A DNA stretch of 64,000 bases from Psychrobacter urativorans (GCF_001298525.1 NZ_CP012678.1:2418001-2482000), one strand, 5' to 3'; shown: positions 35,044 through 43,807, counted from the stretch's first letter. Numbers and translations: made by a program. Notes: generated from the letters alone by a model not told the origin.

Positions 35044-36072
35044 ATGAAGAATAGTAATAGCAATATATCAGCAGCAGAAGCAAAAACCCAAAAATTGCGC
35101 AACCAAGCAGCACAGATACTACCTAGCTTGGCAGTTACACTCACGCAATTAGGTTATGATAAAGTATCCCATCAACGTATTAGTCAGCAGTTTTTAAATC
35201 AGCAGCAGGATAACAAAATAACGGTTTATCAAGGGTTAACACGTGCTGAGCATTCTCAGTTTGGCTGTGTGATGATTAAATGGGCGTTAAACGCTGATAA
35301 TGATGATGACTTGTCTAATGTTAATAGCTCATTTTCTAATGATCTTAATCATGAGATTACTGTTTTAAAGACTTTGAGTACATCAAAACACTTTCAAAAT
35401 AATGCTACATCTATTGCCCCAGCATTGTTAAGCAGCTACAAATCATGCTTGCAAGTATTGGATAGCGTTTATCGACTGACTTTTATGGTCATGCCGTATT
35501 ATAAAAATGGCAGCTTAGCGCATTATTTACGCCAAAATAAAATAATGTCCAATAAGCAAAAATATCATCTCATCGTACAAAGCGCGTGTCTTATTGCTCG
35601 TTTACATCATCATGGCTGGCTACATAACGATATCAAACCAAGCAATATTTTGCTAGAAGATTTTGCGCCCAATGATGCCGAGAATAGCAAAGTGACACCA
35701 AGATTATTACTGACGGATTTTGCTTTAGCGCAGCGTTTTAATGAGATTAAATGTGATAAACCCGCAGGCACACCCGCTTATCTAGCGCCTGAACGCTGGC
35801 AAGGGCAGGGTGCAACTATGCAAAGCGACATATATGCGTTTGGCATAATGATGGTTGAGATAGTAACAGGTAATAGACCATTTAAAATGGATGAACAAAA
35901 AAGCAATGAAGTGTTGCACGATTGGGCAATTGCACATTGTCAAAAGCCAATATCAAAGTTACCGGAAGCATATCAGCCGTATCAAGATATAGTGAATAAG
36001 GCATTAGCAAAGCGAGTTGAGAAACGCTATAAGAGTATGGAGGAGCTTTTAGCAGATCTAAAGCAGTTATAA
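35044..36072 (+). CDS. Soluble Hanks-type Ser/Thr protein kinase with altered motifs
   Basis: A 342-residue kinase-fold protein without membrane helix or sensor domain. Visible landmarks are the ATP-binding lysine K79 (CVMIKW), the likely partner Glu104, catalytic loop HNDIKPSN (H194-N201, in place of HRDxKxxN), metal-binding DFA at 225-227 (in place of DFG), GTPAYLAPERW as the activation/APE segment, and DIYAFGIMMVEIVTGNRPF. The glycine-rich loop is hard to see. Key catalytic residues (K, D196, N201, D225) are present, so it may be active, although the altered HRD Arg suggests no activation-loop phosphorylation control. It borders the tRNA-Leu-linked accessory region and has no phosphatase neighbour. 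Confidence 0.85.
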   Translation: MKNSNSNISAAEAKTQKLRNQAAQILPSLAVTLTQLGYDKVSHQRISQQFLNQQQDNKITVYQGLTRAEHSQFGCVMIKWALNADNDDDLSNVNSSFSNDLNHEITVLKTLSTSKHFQNNATSIAPALLSSYKSCLQVLDSVYRLTFMVMPYYKNGSLAHYLRQNKIMSNKQKYHLIVQSACLIARLHHHGWLHNDIKPSNILLEDFAPNDAENSKVTPRLLLTDFALAQRFNEIKCDKPAGTPAYLAPERWQGQGATMQSDIYAFGIMMVEIVTGNRPFKMDEQKSNEVLHDWAIAHCQKPISKLPEAYQPYQDIVNKALAKRVEKRYKSMEELLADLKQL

Positions 36073-36120
36073 ATGGTTAACTTATAATAAAGAATCTAAC
36101 GCTCGCCAAGCTTAAATTCC

Positions 36121-36173
36121 AGACACAAAAAAACCTGCTATGAAGCAAACCTTGGTATTTATTCTAAGATGTG
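36121..36173. repeat. Degenerate copy of the tRNA-Leu terminator region (left repeat)
   Basis: About 53 bases match 39068-39120, next to tRNA-Leu, with 8 mismatches. The copy keeps the shared AGACACAAAAAAACCTGCTA start. The 3' arm of its terminator stem is mutated, and no tRNA follows. Together the two copies bracket the 3-kb accessory region. Confidence 0.8.
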
Positions 36174-36236
36174 AGCTATACTGAAAAAACCGTACAACTA
36201 AACTTGGTAAACTAACGACTCAATGAGGAGTTTATT

Positions 36237-36741
36237 ATGACCAAGAAAGTGTAGAGCTACAGTACGGAATTCAAAGCAGAGGCTGTCAAAAAGATAGCGG
36301 ACAACAAAGGCAATCTGAGTGCGACGGCTCGGCAGTTAGGTATAGCCATGCAAACATTATATAATTGGCAGCATAAAGCGAATGAAGGCAAGTTTGTCGG
36401 TACTAAGCAATACGATCCTGATCTCATCGCTATACTAGACGAAAATAAGCGCTTAAAGCGGGAACTTAAAGTAGCTGAAGAGGAAAGAGGGATCCTAAAA
36501 AATTCACCGCGTACTTTGCCAAACACAGCTCGTGAAGTACGCTTACATTGAAGCTAATCAGCAGTTTTTTAGCATTGCCCGCATGTGTAAAGTATTAGAT
36601 ATTGTATCCTCTAGCTACTACGATTGGACGAAACGCGATATCAGTAATCAGAAAATCCACTGTAGTCAGTGTTAGTTGCTAGTCAAAGTAGCTCATGATG
36701 AAACTAAGCAACGCTATGGTGTTGAGCGATTGCATGCATAA
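36237..36741 (+). pseudogene. Decayed IS3-family transposase (OrfA and start of OrfB)
   Basis: A GAGGAG ribosome-binding site and ATG open an OrfA-like frame, but codon 6 is a TAG stop. The rest reads EFKAEAVKKIADNKGNLSAT, LGIAMQTLYNWQHKANEG, LDENKRLKRELKVAEEERGILK: the helix-turn-helix and leucine-zipper parts of IS3-family OrfA. A frameshift near 36500 precedes TAYFAKHS in the next frame. OrfB then starts (YIEANQQFFSIARMCKVLDI, SSYYDWTKRD, DETKQRYGVERLHA) but is broken by TAG at 36673 and TAA at 36739. The DDE core is missing. It is dead and truncated. Confidence 0.88.
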
Positions 36742-37027
36742 TCATGCCGTGTGTTATCGCGCTGTAAGCATAATAAACGTAAATTTTTATATGCGCTGCA
36801 CCGTACTACCAAAAATACTAATGGTGATTGTAATTGTAAATTTGGTAATTACAGATATATTAATACCGATTTTTCCGTCTTTGCTGATATCACTATACAG
36901 CATCAGTCCAAATACAGCACTAACGACTGCTACCCAGACTTTTGGTAAAAACGCTAACAGCTTTAATGTGAAGATGTCTCAAAATGGTGTGTCGTTTGAC
37001 ATACTTCTTATTTGAAATTTAGATAAT
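36742..37027. other. Degenerate region between the dead transposase and the beta-helix gene
   Basis: Very A/T-rich and broken in all frames in a way that looks like decayed coding sequence. Short open stretches here (for example 36751-36948) show no recognisable domain. It is probably leftover element DNA. Confidence 0.4.
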
Positions 37028-37054
37028 AAAAAACCTCAAGAATGAGGTTTTTTT
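37028..37054. terminator. Bidirectional terminator after the beta-helix gene
   Basis: The stem AAAAAACCTCA/TGAGGTTTTTT with an AGAA-type loop has T-runs on both strands. It lies just past the stop codon of the minus-strand beta-helix gene. Confidence 0.8.
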
Positions 37055-37066
37055 AAACTGATTGCG

Positions 37067-38653
37067 CTAACCCACTAGATTTTCAATAGTTAAGCAATAA
37101 ATATTATTTACCAGTACAGGCGCGACAGCGACACCTACTCGGTTATTCGTTATCATAATATTTCGTAAAGCGTCTACTGCTGTGTCAGTCATTATGTTTT
37201 GCGTCACTATATTGCCACTGATGATTCCGTTAAGTGACTGCCCTGCTAAGTTTATATTGTCACACGTCACACCTGACACTTTAAATCCGTACAAAGCAGA
37301 TAGAGTCATGTTAGAGAACACACAACCATTACCGATACTCACATAAGACCAAGGTTCAGCGCCACGACCAAAAGACCTAACCTCAATTGTGCAACTAGGG
37401 GCAATAATATTATTAAGGGTTGCGCCTCTACGACCAGAAGTTGCATTCCCTGCTATGTAGATGTGTGCTGCTGCCTCTATATCACCATTACTCAGCATGA
37501 ATGACTTACCTATATCTGCCTTAATTGTCGTTGGGTATACATTAGTGGCTGCTCTTTTGATGATAAAGTTAGTGATGTTCATACCTGACGCATCGGCTGT
37601 TACAACAATATCTTGATTAGCACTGCCTGAAATGTGTAGATTAGTAATATTGGTGTGCTCTTTTTTGTCTTTAGATACTAACGTTCCGTTTTGTAGAATA
37701 CCTATCCAGCAATCTTTAATAATTAAGTTAGTAACATTAAGACTAGACACCCTAAGCAGGACACCAGCAGAACGAGCATCCCCACTACGACCACGCCCAT
37801 GAGCACAGTTAATAACGGTCACATTACTGACATTGCAATATCTTGGTGGTTGTCCGTCTGATATATGTAAACCGTTGCCACTACAGTTTTCAATGTACAT
37901 ATTATCTATATACACGTCTTCAGAGCCGTCAATGTCAATAGCCTCCCCATTCGTTTCTTTGATGTGAATATTCTTAATTATGTGATTTTTTGAGCCTTTA
38001 CCAAAGTCAATGCCTTCGCCCTCATTGTAAAAAACACCGCCTAAACGCTGTCTGTTGCCATCTACCCCAAAATCTTGTACCGTGGTGTATTGAGTACCAT
38101 AACTGCCAATAGGGATAGATACTATAGGCGCATCGTCCATATTTTTAAGGTATGAGTTGTACATACCTGCGCCTTTAACCACAGAGTTATTAGGCATGTT
38201 GATGGCAGGGGACTTACCTACTTTACTTTTAACATAGTAAGTCCCCTCTAGCAATCTGATAACGGGTGCTTGAATTGTAGCTATGATTTTTTTAAAGCAA
38301 GGGGTACAGTCAAACGTAGGTATATTAGGCAATCCACCGTACATCTCAGCAGTATGTTCAACGCCTATTCTTACAAGACAGCCTGTACCTACGCCTGTAC
38401 CTTGCTTTTTTAGATAGTCTACTAACTGTGTCTGAACGTTTGTGCTTGTTAATGTACCCATCTTATCAGGGTCAATAATACTGCCCCCATTTGCTGTGGC
38501 TTTATTAACACTGCTCATATAAACGTATGAGCCGTCACCTGTATTTTTACCTGTGTAGAATGATAGGGTAGCGTAGACTTTACCATCTTGAAACACACTC
38601 TTATCTGACAGTAAGCTAAACATACTCGGATATGTTAAGACAGTCTCTGACAT
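37067..38653 (-). CDS. Phage tailspike-like right-handed beta-helix protein
   Basis: A 528-residue protein. From about residue 130 it shows the pectate-lyase-superfamily pattern: LLEGTYYVKSKVGKSPAINM, SVVKGAGMYNS, then many short rungs rich in Asn, Val and Ile (IIKNIHIKETNGEAIDIDGS, VYIDNMYIENCSGNGLHISD, VSNVTVINCAHGRG). Residues 1-110 (SLLSDKSVFQDGKVYATLSF, TGDGSYVY) resemble the head-binding region of tailspikes. There is no signal peptide. The start at 38653 has a strong GGGAGG site; an upstream ATG adds a hydrophobic stretch but no RBS. Phage proteins of this type bind or cleave surface polysaccharide. Here it stands alone, with no other phage gene, between two copies of a tRNA terminator. 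Confidence 0.85.
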   Translation of the reverse strand: MSETVLTYPSMFSLLSDKSVFQDGKVYATLSFYTGKNTGDGSYVYMSSVNKATANGGSIIDPDKMGTLTSTNVQTQLVDYLKKQGTGVGTGCLVRIGVEHTAEMYGGLPNIPTFDCTPCFKKIIATIQAPVIRLLEGTYYVKSKVGKSPAINMPNNSVVKGAGMYNSYLKNMDDAPIVSIPIGSYGTQYTTVQDFGVDGNRQRLGGVFYNEGEGIDFGKGSKNHIIKNIHIKETNGEAIDIDGSEDVYIDNMYIENCSGNGLHISDGQPPRYCNVSNVTVINCAHGRGRSGDARSAGVLLRVSSLNVTNLIIKDCWIGILQNGTLVSKDKKEHTNITNLHISGSANQDIVVTADASGMNITNFIIKRAATNVYPTTIKADIGKSFMLSNGDIEAAAHIYIAGNATSGRRGATLNNIIAPSCTIEVRSFGRGAEPWSYVSIGNGCVFSNMTLSALYGFKVSGVTCDNINLAGQSLNGIISGNIVTQNIMTDTAVDALRNIMITNNRVGVAVAPVLVNNIYCLTIENLVG

Positions 38654-39067
38654 GTACACCTCCCTAACAATAATAAACATAGCGATAATAAATATTAACA
38701 ATATTTACTAATATGATTATGACTTTTTGGCTACAAAAGTCAACACAATTTTAGTTGTTATTGAGCTCCCGTCAGTTAATCTCATTGATTCCATAAAAAA
38801 GCCCACAATTAAGTGGGCATATAATGATAACTAGCTAAGTAATTTACTTAAGCCGTTTTTAATATTACTATCACTTTTTTAGTAGCACGTATCATAAATC
38901 ATTGCTTTGACAGTAGATTAAAATAGACCTTCAAAACCATATATGCGAAATGGATAAGTAATGATCATATGAATCAAGAGATACAAAAGCTGGTTTATGA
39001 TGAATGAAAATAGCAACTGCGTTAAAACCTCGCCATAAATTAACTTCATAGCTTTTTAATAAATTGC
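38654..39067. other. Gene-poor part of the tRNA-Leu-linked region
   Basis: About 410 A/T-rich bases with no recognisable gene. It contains one terminator-like hairpin (38795-38818). A 12-codon open stretch starting MNQEIQKLVYDE near 38970 is too short to interpret. Confidence 0.4.
38795..38818 (-). terminator. Orphan Rho-independent terminator
   Basis: The stem GCCCAC/GTGGGC with loop AATTAA is followed on the minus strand by six T residues. No gene is left directly upstream of it on that strand except tRNA-Leu, which has its own terminator, so it is probably a relic of a lost gene. Confidence 0.7.
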
Positions 39068-39120
39068 AGACACAAAAAAACCTGCTAAAAAGCAGGCTTT
39101 GATATTTGGTCTAAGATGTA
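39068..39120 (-). terminator. tRNA-Leu terminator (right repeat)
   Basis: The stem CCTGCT/AGCAGG with an AAAA loop is followed on the minus strand by seven T residues and GTGTCT. The 53 bases form the right copy of the direct repeat whose degenerate partner is at 36121-36173. Confidence 0.85.
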
Positions 39121-39131
39121 CTATCCGAAAA

Positions 39132-39216
39132 TGGTGGGGCTGGAGAGACTCGAACTCTCACACCTTGCGGCGCCAGAACCTAAATCTGGTGCGTCTACCA
39201 ATTCCGCCACAGCCCC
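39132..39216 (-). tRNA. tRNA-Leu (anticodon UAG)
   Basis: An 85-base class II tRNA with encoded CCA. The acceptor stem is GGGGCUG/CAGCCCC, the anticodon stem CCAGA/UCUGG holds UUUAGGU with anticodon UAG, and there is a long variable arm (GCGCCGCAAGGUGU) and a GUUCGAGUC T-loop. It reads CUA/CUG-type Leu codons. Confidence 0.96.
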
Positions 39217-39304
39217 ATTTTCGTTACCTTATCATCTTTGGTGTTTAAATTCAAACTCCATTGAGATAAATAACTGATTCGGTAGTGCGTCTCAGTGGTT
39301 GGCT

Positions 39305-39332
39305 ATTATATAGAGTTTGCAAAGTTTGGCAA
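39305..39332 (-). promoter_or_regulatory. Promoter of tRNA-Leu
   Basis: On the minus strand TTGCCA and a consensus TATAAT are spaced by 16 bases, about 90 bases upstream of tRNA-Leu. The 16-base spacing is the same as at the tRNA-Val/Asp operon. Confidence 0.75.
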
Positions 39333-39594
39333 GCCCTTTTTGCAATTAATTTTAATTATTTTACTATTTTGCGCTAATTCTATCTTAACTAATTGATATT
39401 TAGACATTTTTAAATTTATATTTTATAAGTAAAGTGAGGTAGTAGGGTGTTAACAGCCTATAGTAAGCGTCGCTGTTAGGTGGTACGATAATAATATATA
39501 ACTAAAAATCAATACTATAGCGCCTCAAAACTGGTGATTATGGCAAAAAAAACGTACAATACGCCCAGCCAATTTATCTCTAGCAAGGTCAGCT
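39333..39594. other. Intergenic region upstream of rimO
   Basis: Strongly A/T-rich, no gene seen. It must contain the rimO promoter; no clear -35/-10 pair stands out. Confidence 0.3.
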
Positions 39595-41175
39595 ATGCTC
39601 AAAACGTCTACCGAATCCGCCACCATCATTCCGCTTTCATCATCAGCAACGCTAAAAGATACGGCGACTGTGTTTAATCCTGCCCAAGCACCAATGCAAA
39701 AACAGGACGCAAAACAGTCAGCCGTGACAGATACCAGTGAGCCCTATCATCATAAAGCCAATCACAATGAAAACCGCAGTATTGCCCAAAGTGGCGATGC
39801 AATAGGGCAGACAAGTGCCGCCAGTCCCGCAATAAGTGCGCCAAAGATTGGGTTTGTGTCACTGGGCTGCCCAAAGGCGCTGGTCGATAGTGAGCGCATT
39901 ATCACTGAGCTCAGTCGCGATGGCTATCAAGTTGCCAGTGATTATGAAGGCGCAGATTTGGTCGTGGTCAATACCTGCGGCTTTATTGAATCTGCCGTAC
40001 AAGAGTCACTTGATGCTATTGGTGAAGCCATTAGTAAAAACGGTAAAGTCATTGTCACCGGTTGTTTGGGCAAAGAGGCGGATAAAATCCGTGCCATGCA
40101 TCCAGCCGTGTTAGCAGTGACGGGCGCGCATGCTTATGATGAAGTGATTACCGCCGTTGCACTACACGTGCCAAAACCTGAACGCAGCACGGATACAGAA
40201 TACAATCCTAAAATAGATTTGATTAATGAGGCGGGTATTAAATTAACGCCCAGTCATTATGCTTACTTAAAGATTTCAGAAGGCTGTAACCATCGTTGTA
40301 CCTTCTGCATTATTCCAAGCTTACGTGGTGACTTAGTGTCGCGTCCGATTGATAGCGTGATGAATGAAGCCATGGCGCTAAAAAAAGCAGGCGTAAAAGA
40401 GCTGTTAATCATCTCGCAAGATACTTCCGCTTATGGTTTAGATTTAAAATATAAAACCAGCTTTTGGAATGGTATGCCACTAAAGTCTAAGTTTTATGAC
40501 TTATGCCAAGCGTTAAATGATTTGGGTATTTGGGTGCGTTTGCATTACGTGTATCCGTATCCACACGTCGATAAAGTCGTTGAATTGATGGGTGAGAAAA
40601 AGCTGCTGCCTTATCTTGATATCCCGTTTCAACATGCCAGTCACAGCATCTTAAAAGCGATGAAACGCCCTGCACATAGTGAAAATACTTTGGCGCGTAT
40701 TCATGCTTGGCGTGAGATTTGCCCAGATATCGTCATTCGTTCTACTTTTGTTGTCGGTTTCCCAGGTGAAACGGAAGAAGATTTTCAGTGCTTGCTGGAT
40801 TGGTTGGTTGAGGCTCGTCTTGATCGTGTTGGTGCTTTCACTTATTCAGAAGTGGAAGGCGCGGTCGCCAATGATTTACCCAATCATGTGCCCGAAGACA
40901 TCAAGCAAGAACGCTATGAGCGCCTGATGACATTACAGCAAGATATCTCTGCACAAAAACTGCAAGAGAAAATCGGTAAGACTTTGATGGTATTGGTTGA
41001 TGAAATTGATAGCGAAGAAGGTGTAGCGATTTGCCGTAGCTATGCCGATGCGCCAGAAATTGACGGTCACGTCTATGTCGATGACATTACAGCTGCCGTC
41101 CAAGTCGGTCAGTTTTTAACCGTGACTATTGATGATGCCAGCGAGTATGACTTATTTGCCAGTTATAATGGCTAA
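39595..41175 (+). CDS. rimO: Ribosomal protein S12 methylthiotransferase
   Basis: RimO adds a methylthio group to an Asp of ribosomal protein S12. The protein has an N-terminal MTTase domain from about residue 83 ([44 protein letters not shown] with its cluster cysteines), the radical-SAM motif C231-x3-C235-x2-C238 ([14 protein letters not shown]), and a C-terminal TRAM domain. At 526 residues it carries an extra N-terminal tail of about 80 residues rich in Ser, Ala, Thr, Gln and His, absent from the usual roughly 440-residue enzyme. AAGG lies 8 bases before the ATG; an internal start would be needed for a short form. It leads the long plus-strand run. Confidence 0.95.
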   Translation: MLKTSTESATIIPLSSSATLKDTATVFNPAQAPMQKQDAKQSAVTDTSEPYHHKANHNENRSIAQSGDAIGQTSAASPAISAPKIGFVSLGCPKALVDSERIITELSRDGYQVASDYEGADLVVVNTCGFIESAVQESLDAIGEAISKNGKVIVTGCLGKEADKIRAMHPAVLAVTGAHAYDEVITAVALHVPKPERSTDTEYNPKIDLINEAGIKLTPSHYAYLKISEGCNHRCTFCIIPSLRGDLVSRPIDSVMNEAMALKKAGVKELLIISQDTSAYGLDLKYKTSFWNGMPLKSKFYDLCQALNDLGIWVRLHYVYPYPHVDKVVELMGEKKLLPYLDIPFQHASHSILKAMKRPAHSENTLARIHAWREICPDIVIRSTFVVGFPGETEEDFQCLLDWLVEARLDRVGAFTYSEVEGAVANDLPNHVPEDIKQERYERLMTLQQDISAQKLQEKIGKTLMVLVDEIDSEEGVAICRSYADAPEIDGHVYVDDITAAVQVGQFLTVTIDDASEYDLFASYNG

Positions 41176-41227
41176 TACTATCGCTGATAGCACCACTAAA
41201 AATCTGATTTGCAATTCGTGGTGAAAA

Positions 41228-41258
41228 TTGACCAACAGCGGACAGTTTTTGCTACAAT
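41228..41258 (+). promoter_or_regulatory. Possible promoter upstream of pyrH
   Basis: TTGACC and TACAAT are seen, but with a 19-base spacer, longer than ideal. They lie about 95 bases ahead of the pyrH start. Confidence 0.3.
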
Positions 41259-41351
41259 TAGCGCAATTTAGCCTATGTTACTCTATAGGCTAATTCTATC
41301 TATGTGTTAACAATAATTTTAATGCTAATTTAATGATAACAAGGTGTCCTC

Positions 41352-42077
41352 ATGTCTGATAAAAATCCTCGCTATTCTCGCATATTGCTCAAACTCTCTG
41401 GCGAAGCCTTGGCCGGTAGTAAAGATATGGGTATTGATAGCGACGTGCTCGATAAAATGAGCTTATCTATTGCCCATTTGCGTGGTCTTGGGGTACAAGT
41501 CGGGATTGTCGTTGGTGGCGGGAATTTATATCGTGGCGCACAATTACAAAAAGAAGGTTTGGTCGGTCGTGTGACTGGCGATCAAATGGGGATGCTGGCG
41601 ACCGTGATGAACGGTTTAGCAATGCGTGATGCCCTTGAGCGCCGCAATATTAAGACCCGCCTCATGTCAGCGTTGCCAATTGGCGAAGTCACCGAAAGTT
41701 ATAGCAGCCGTAATGCGATTCGTTATCTGAAAAATGGCGAAGTTTGTATTTTTGTTGCCGGTACAGGTAATCCGTTTTTTACTACCGATACAGCCGCTTG
41801 CTTGCGCGGTATTGAGATTGAAGCGGGCTTGATTCTCAAAGCGACCAAAGTAGATGGCGTTTACGATAAAGACCCAAGTTTACATAGCGATGCAGTAAAA
41901 TATGATGGTCTCACCTTTGATGAGGTGTTAGAGCAAAAGCTTGGCGTGATGGATTTAACCGCCATTGCCTTATGCCGTGAGCACAATGTACCGCTGCAAG
42001 TATTTGATATGACCAAGCCGAATGCTTTATTAAACGTCATTATGGGCGAAAATGAAGGCACGCGCGTTTTTCACTAA
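41352..42077 (+). CDS. pyrH: Uridylate kinase (UMP kinase)
   Basis: A 241-residue bacterial UMP kinase. It phosphorylates UMP to UDP for pyrimidine nucleotide and sugar-nucleotide supply. [65 protein letters not shown] and [13 protein letters not shown] are the amino-acid-kinase signatures. Length equals that of E. coli PyrH. AAGG is present upstream. It is followed by frr after 111 bases. The upstream neighbours rpsB-tsf common in other bacteria are not here; rimO is upstream instead. Confidence 0.98.
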   Translation: MSDKNPRYSRILLKLSGEALAGSKDMGIDSDVLDKMSLSIAHLRGLGVQVGIVVGGGNLYRGAQLQKEGLVGRVTGDQMGMLATVMNGLAMRDALERRNIKTRLMSALPIGEVTESYSSRNAIRYLKNGEVCIFVAGTGNPFFTTDTAACLRGIEIEAGLILKATKVDGVYDKDPSLHSDAVKYDGLTFDEVLEQKLGVMDLTAIALCREHNVPLQVFDMTKPNALLNVIMGENEGTRVFH

Positions 42078-42188
42078 GTGGCTATAATTTTATACATTTA
42101 GCAGTGGTAGGCGTTATAAAAAATAGTATGAATAGTTAACAATAATGAATAAATAAGATTTATCGGCAGCGATAAATAAGGATTGATG

Positions 42189-42743
42189 ATGATTAAAGAG
42201 ATTAAGCAAGAAGGCGAAGCGCGTATGCACAAAACGCTAGAAGCGCTAGACAGTACCTTTAGTAAAGTACGTACAGGACGCGCACACCCCGGTATGCTGT
42301 CTGGCGTGATGGTCAGCTACTACGGTTCGGCTACGCCGCTTAATCAAGTGGCGAGCGTCAACGTTGAGGACTCGCGTACGTTATTGGTGCAGCCTTTTGA
42401 GCGCACGATGATACAAGCTGTTGATAAAGCCATTCGTGAAGCAGATTTGGGTCTGAACCCTATGACGGCTGATGTTATTCGTGTGCCAATGCCAGCATTG
42501 ACCGAAGAAACGCGTCGTGATATGCAAAAATTGGCACGCGGTGAAGCTGAAAACAGTCGCGTATCTATCCGCAATATCCGTCGTGATATGATGAACGATA
42601 TCAAAGAGTTGGCAAAAGAAAAAGAAATCTCAGAAGATGACGAGCGCCGCGCTAGCGATGATATTCAAAAAATCACTGATAAGTTTATTGAAACCATTGA
42701 CAGTCGCTTAAATAAAAAAGAAGCTGATTTGATGAACGTTTAA
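42189..42743 (+). CDS. frr: Ribosome recycling factor
   Basis: A 184-residue RRF that splits post-termination ribosomes with [70 protein letters not shown] and [20 protein letters not shown] are standard. TTG 42183, ATG 42186 and ATG 42189 are all in frame; AAGGA at 42178-42182 is best spaced (6 bases) for 42189, which also gives the normal length. Two hairpins follow the gene. Confidence 0.97.
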   Translation: MIKEIKQEGEARMHKTLEALDSTFSKVRTGRAHPGMLSGVMVSYYGSATPLNQVASVNVEDSRTLLVQPFERTMIQAVDKAIREADLGLNPMTADVIRVPMPALTEETRRDMQKLARGEAENSRVSIRNIRRDMMNDIKELAKEKEISEDDERRASDDIQKITDKFIETIDSRLNKKEADLMNV

Positions 42744-42778
42744 GTCATTGCCTTTATTTTTTATAGTATGTGGAGTAG

Positions 42779-42812
42779 GCAGCCAATGCTTTAATGTCAT
42801 TGGCTGTTTGTC
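42779..42812 (+). terminator. Probable terminator after frr
   Basis: An 8-bp stem (42781-42788 with 42798-42805, loop of 9 bases) is followed by a modest T/G-rich tract (GTTTGTCGTT). The U-tract is weak, so termination may be partial. Confidence 0.5.
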
Positions 42813-42813
42813 G

Positions 42814-42862
42814 TTATATTAGCGCGTTTAAATCGCTGTGATATTTAAACGCGCTAATATAA
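42814..42862. repeat. Perfect 20-bp inverted repeat between frr and uppS
   Basis: The 20 bases at 42814-42833 are exactly complementary to 42843-42862, with a 9-base loop. There is no T-run directly after the stem. It may be a strong RNA hairpin, a protein-binding palindrome or a relic of an inserted small repeat. Confidence 0.85.
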
Positions 42863-43033
42863 TTATTTAAAATGATAATCGTATTTATTGACAGAATTCC
42901 TTTATGATAAGTTTGCTATGTTTATAGGATATCATTGATACAATTCGATGTTTAAAAATCTAAACATGCTTTGATAAAAAATGCAAAATAGTTAACACAT
43001 ATACATTTACTTTAATAATGAGCCGTATCGTCC

Positions 43034-43807
43034 ATGTCTACTTCCACCCCTTTAATAGTTAAGCCTATTCCTCGCCATATCGCCATTATTATGGATGGTA
43101 ACAATCGTTACGGTAAAGCAAAAGGCTTAGGGCGTGGGGCAGGTCATATTGCGGGCAAAGATGCCTTAGATCCTATCGTTGAGTATTGCCGCGAGATTGG
43201 GGTTGAGGTATTGACGGTATTTGCATTTTCGAGTGAAAACTGGCAACGTCCGCCGGCTGAGGTGGCACTGCTGATGCATTTGCTGGCGTTGACGATTAAT
43301 GAGCAATTGCCGCGTATGCAAAAGTATGAGATTCAGTTGCGCTTTATTGGTGACCGCAGTTTATTAAGTGAGGATTTGCGCGCATTGATGAGTGATGCGG
43401 AAGCTAAAACGGCGCATCATACCGCAATGACTTTAGTAATCGCCATCAGTTACGGCGGGCAGTGGGATATCGCGCATGCGGCGCAGCAATTGGCGCAACA
43501 AGTGCAGGATGGGCAGTTAAAAGCGAGTGATATTACCAAAGAAAAACTGGGGCAATATGTGCAGCTTGCTGATGTACCCGCAGTAGATATGCTGATAAGA
43601 ACGGGTGGTGATTATCGATTATCGAATTTTTTATTGTGGCAATCGGCTTATGCAGAGCTGTTTTTCACCGAAACGCTATGGCCTGATTTTGTGACAACAG
43701 AGCTGGCAGCCATGATTGCAGAGTTCGCTCAGCGTCAGCGCCGTTTTGGTAAAACTAGTGAGCAAGTAGAGATGCCTACGCTACAATCATCAACGGATAT
43801 AAATTAA
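43034..43807 (+). CDS. uppS: Undecaprenyl diphosphate synthase (cis-prenyltransferase)
   Basis: A 257-residue cis-prenyltransferase. It builds the C55 lipid carrier for peptidoglycan and other envelope polymers. The catalytic aspartate is in IAIIMDGNNRYGKAKGLGRGAGH. FAFSSENWQRP, ISYGGQWDI, and the C-terminal DMLIRTGGDYRLSNFLLWQSAYAELFFTETLWPDF block are diagnostic. The length is normal. No strong Shine-Dalgarno site is seen before the ATG. cdsA follows after 109 bases. In the family the last block usually reads R-x-S-N-F, and it is intact. Confidence 0.97.
   Translation: MSTSTPLIVKPIPRHIAIIMDGNNRYGKAKGLGRGAGHIAGKDALDPIVEYCREIGVEVLTVFAFSSENWQRPPAEVALLMHLLALTINEQLPRMQKYEIQLRFIGDRSLLSEDLRALMSDAEAKTAHHTAMTLVIAISYGGQWDIAHAAQQLAQQVQDGQLKASDITKEKLGQYVQLADVPAVDMLIRTGGDYRLSNFLLWQSAYAELFFTETLWPDFVTTELAAMIAEFAQRQRRFGKTSEQVEMPTLQSSTDIN

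Noticed and set aside
36490..36520. Programmed frameshift between OrfA and OrfB of the IS3-family remnant
   Set aside because: A slippery-like A run is present, but the element already has a stop at OrfA codon 6 and two stops in OrfB, so the frame change is simply decay.
36695..37015. A 106-codon open frame between the dead transposase and the beta-helix gene
   Set aside because: It overlaps the OrfB remnant out of frame, has no ribosome-binding site and no recognisable domain; it is most likely noise in decayed DNA.
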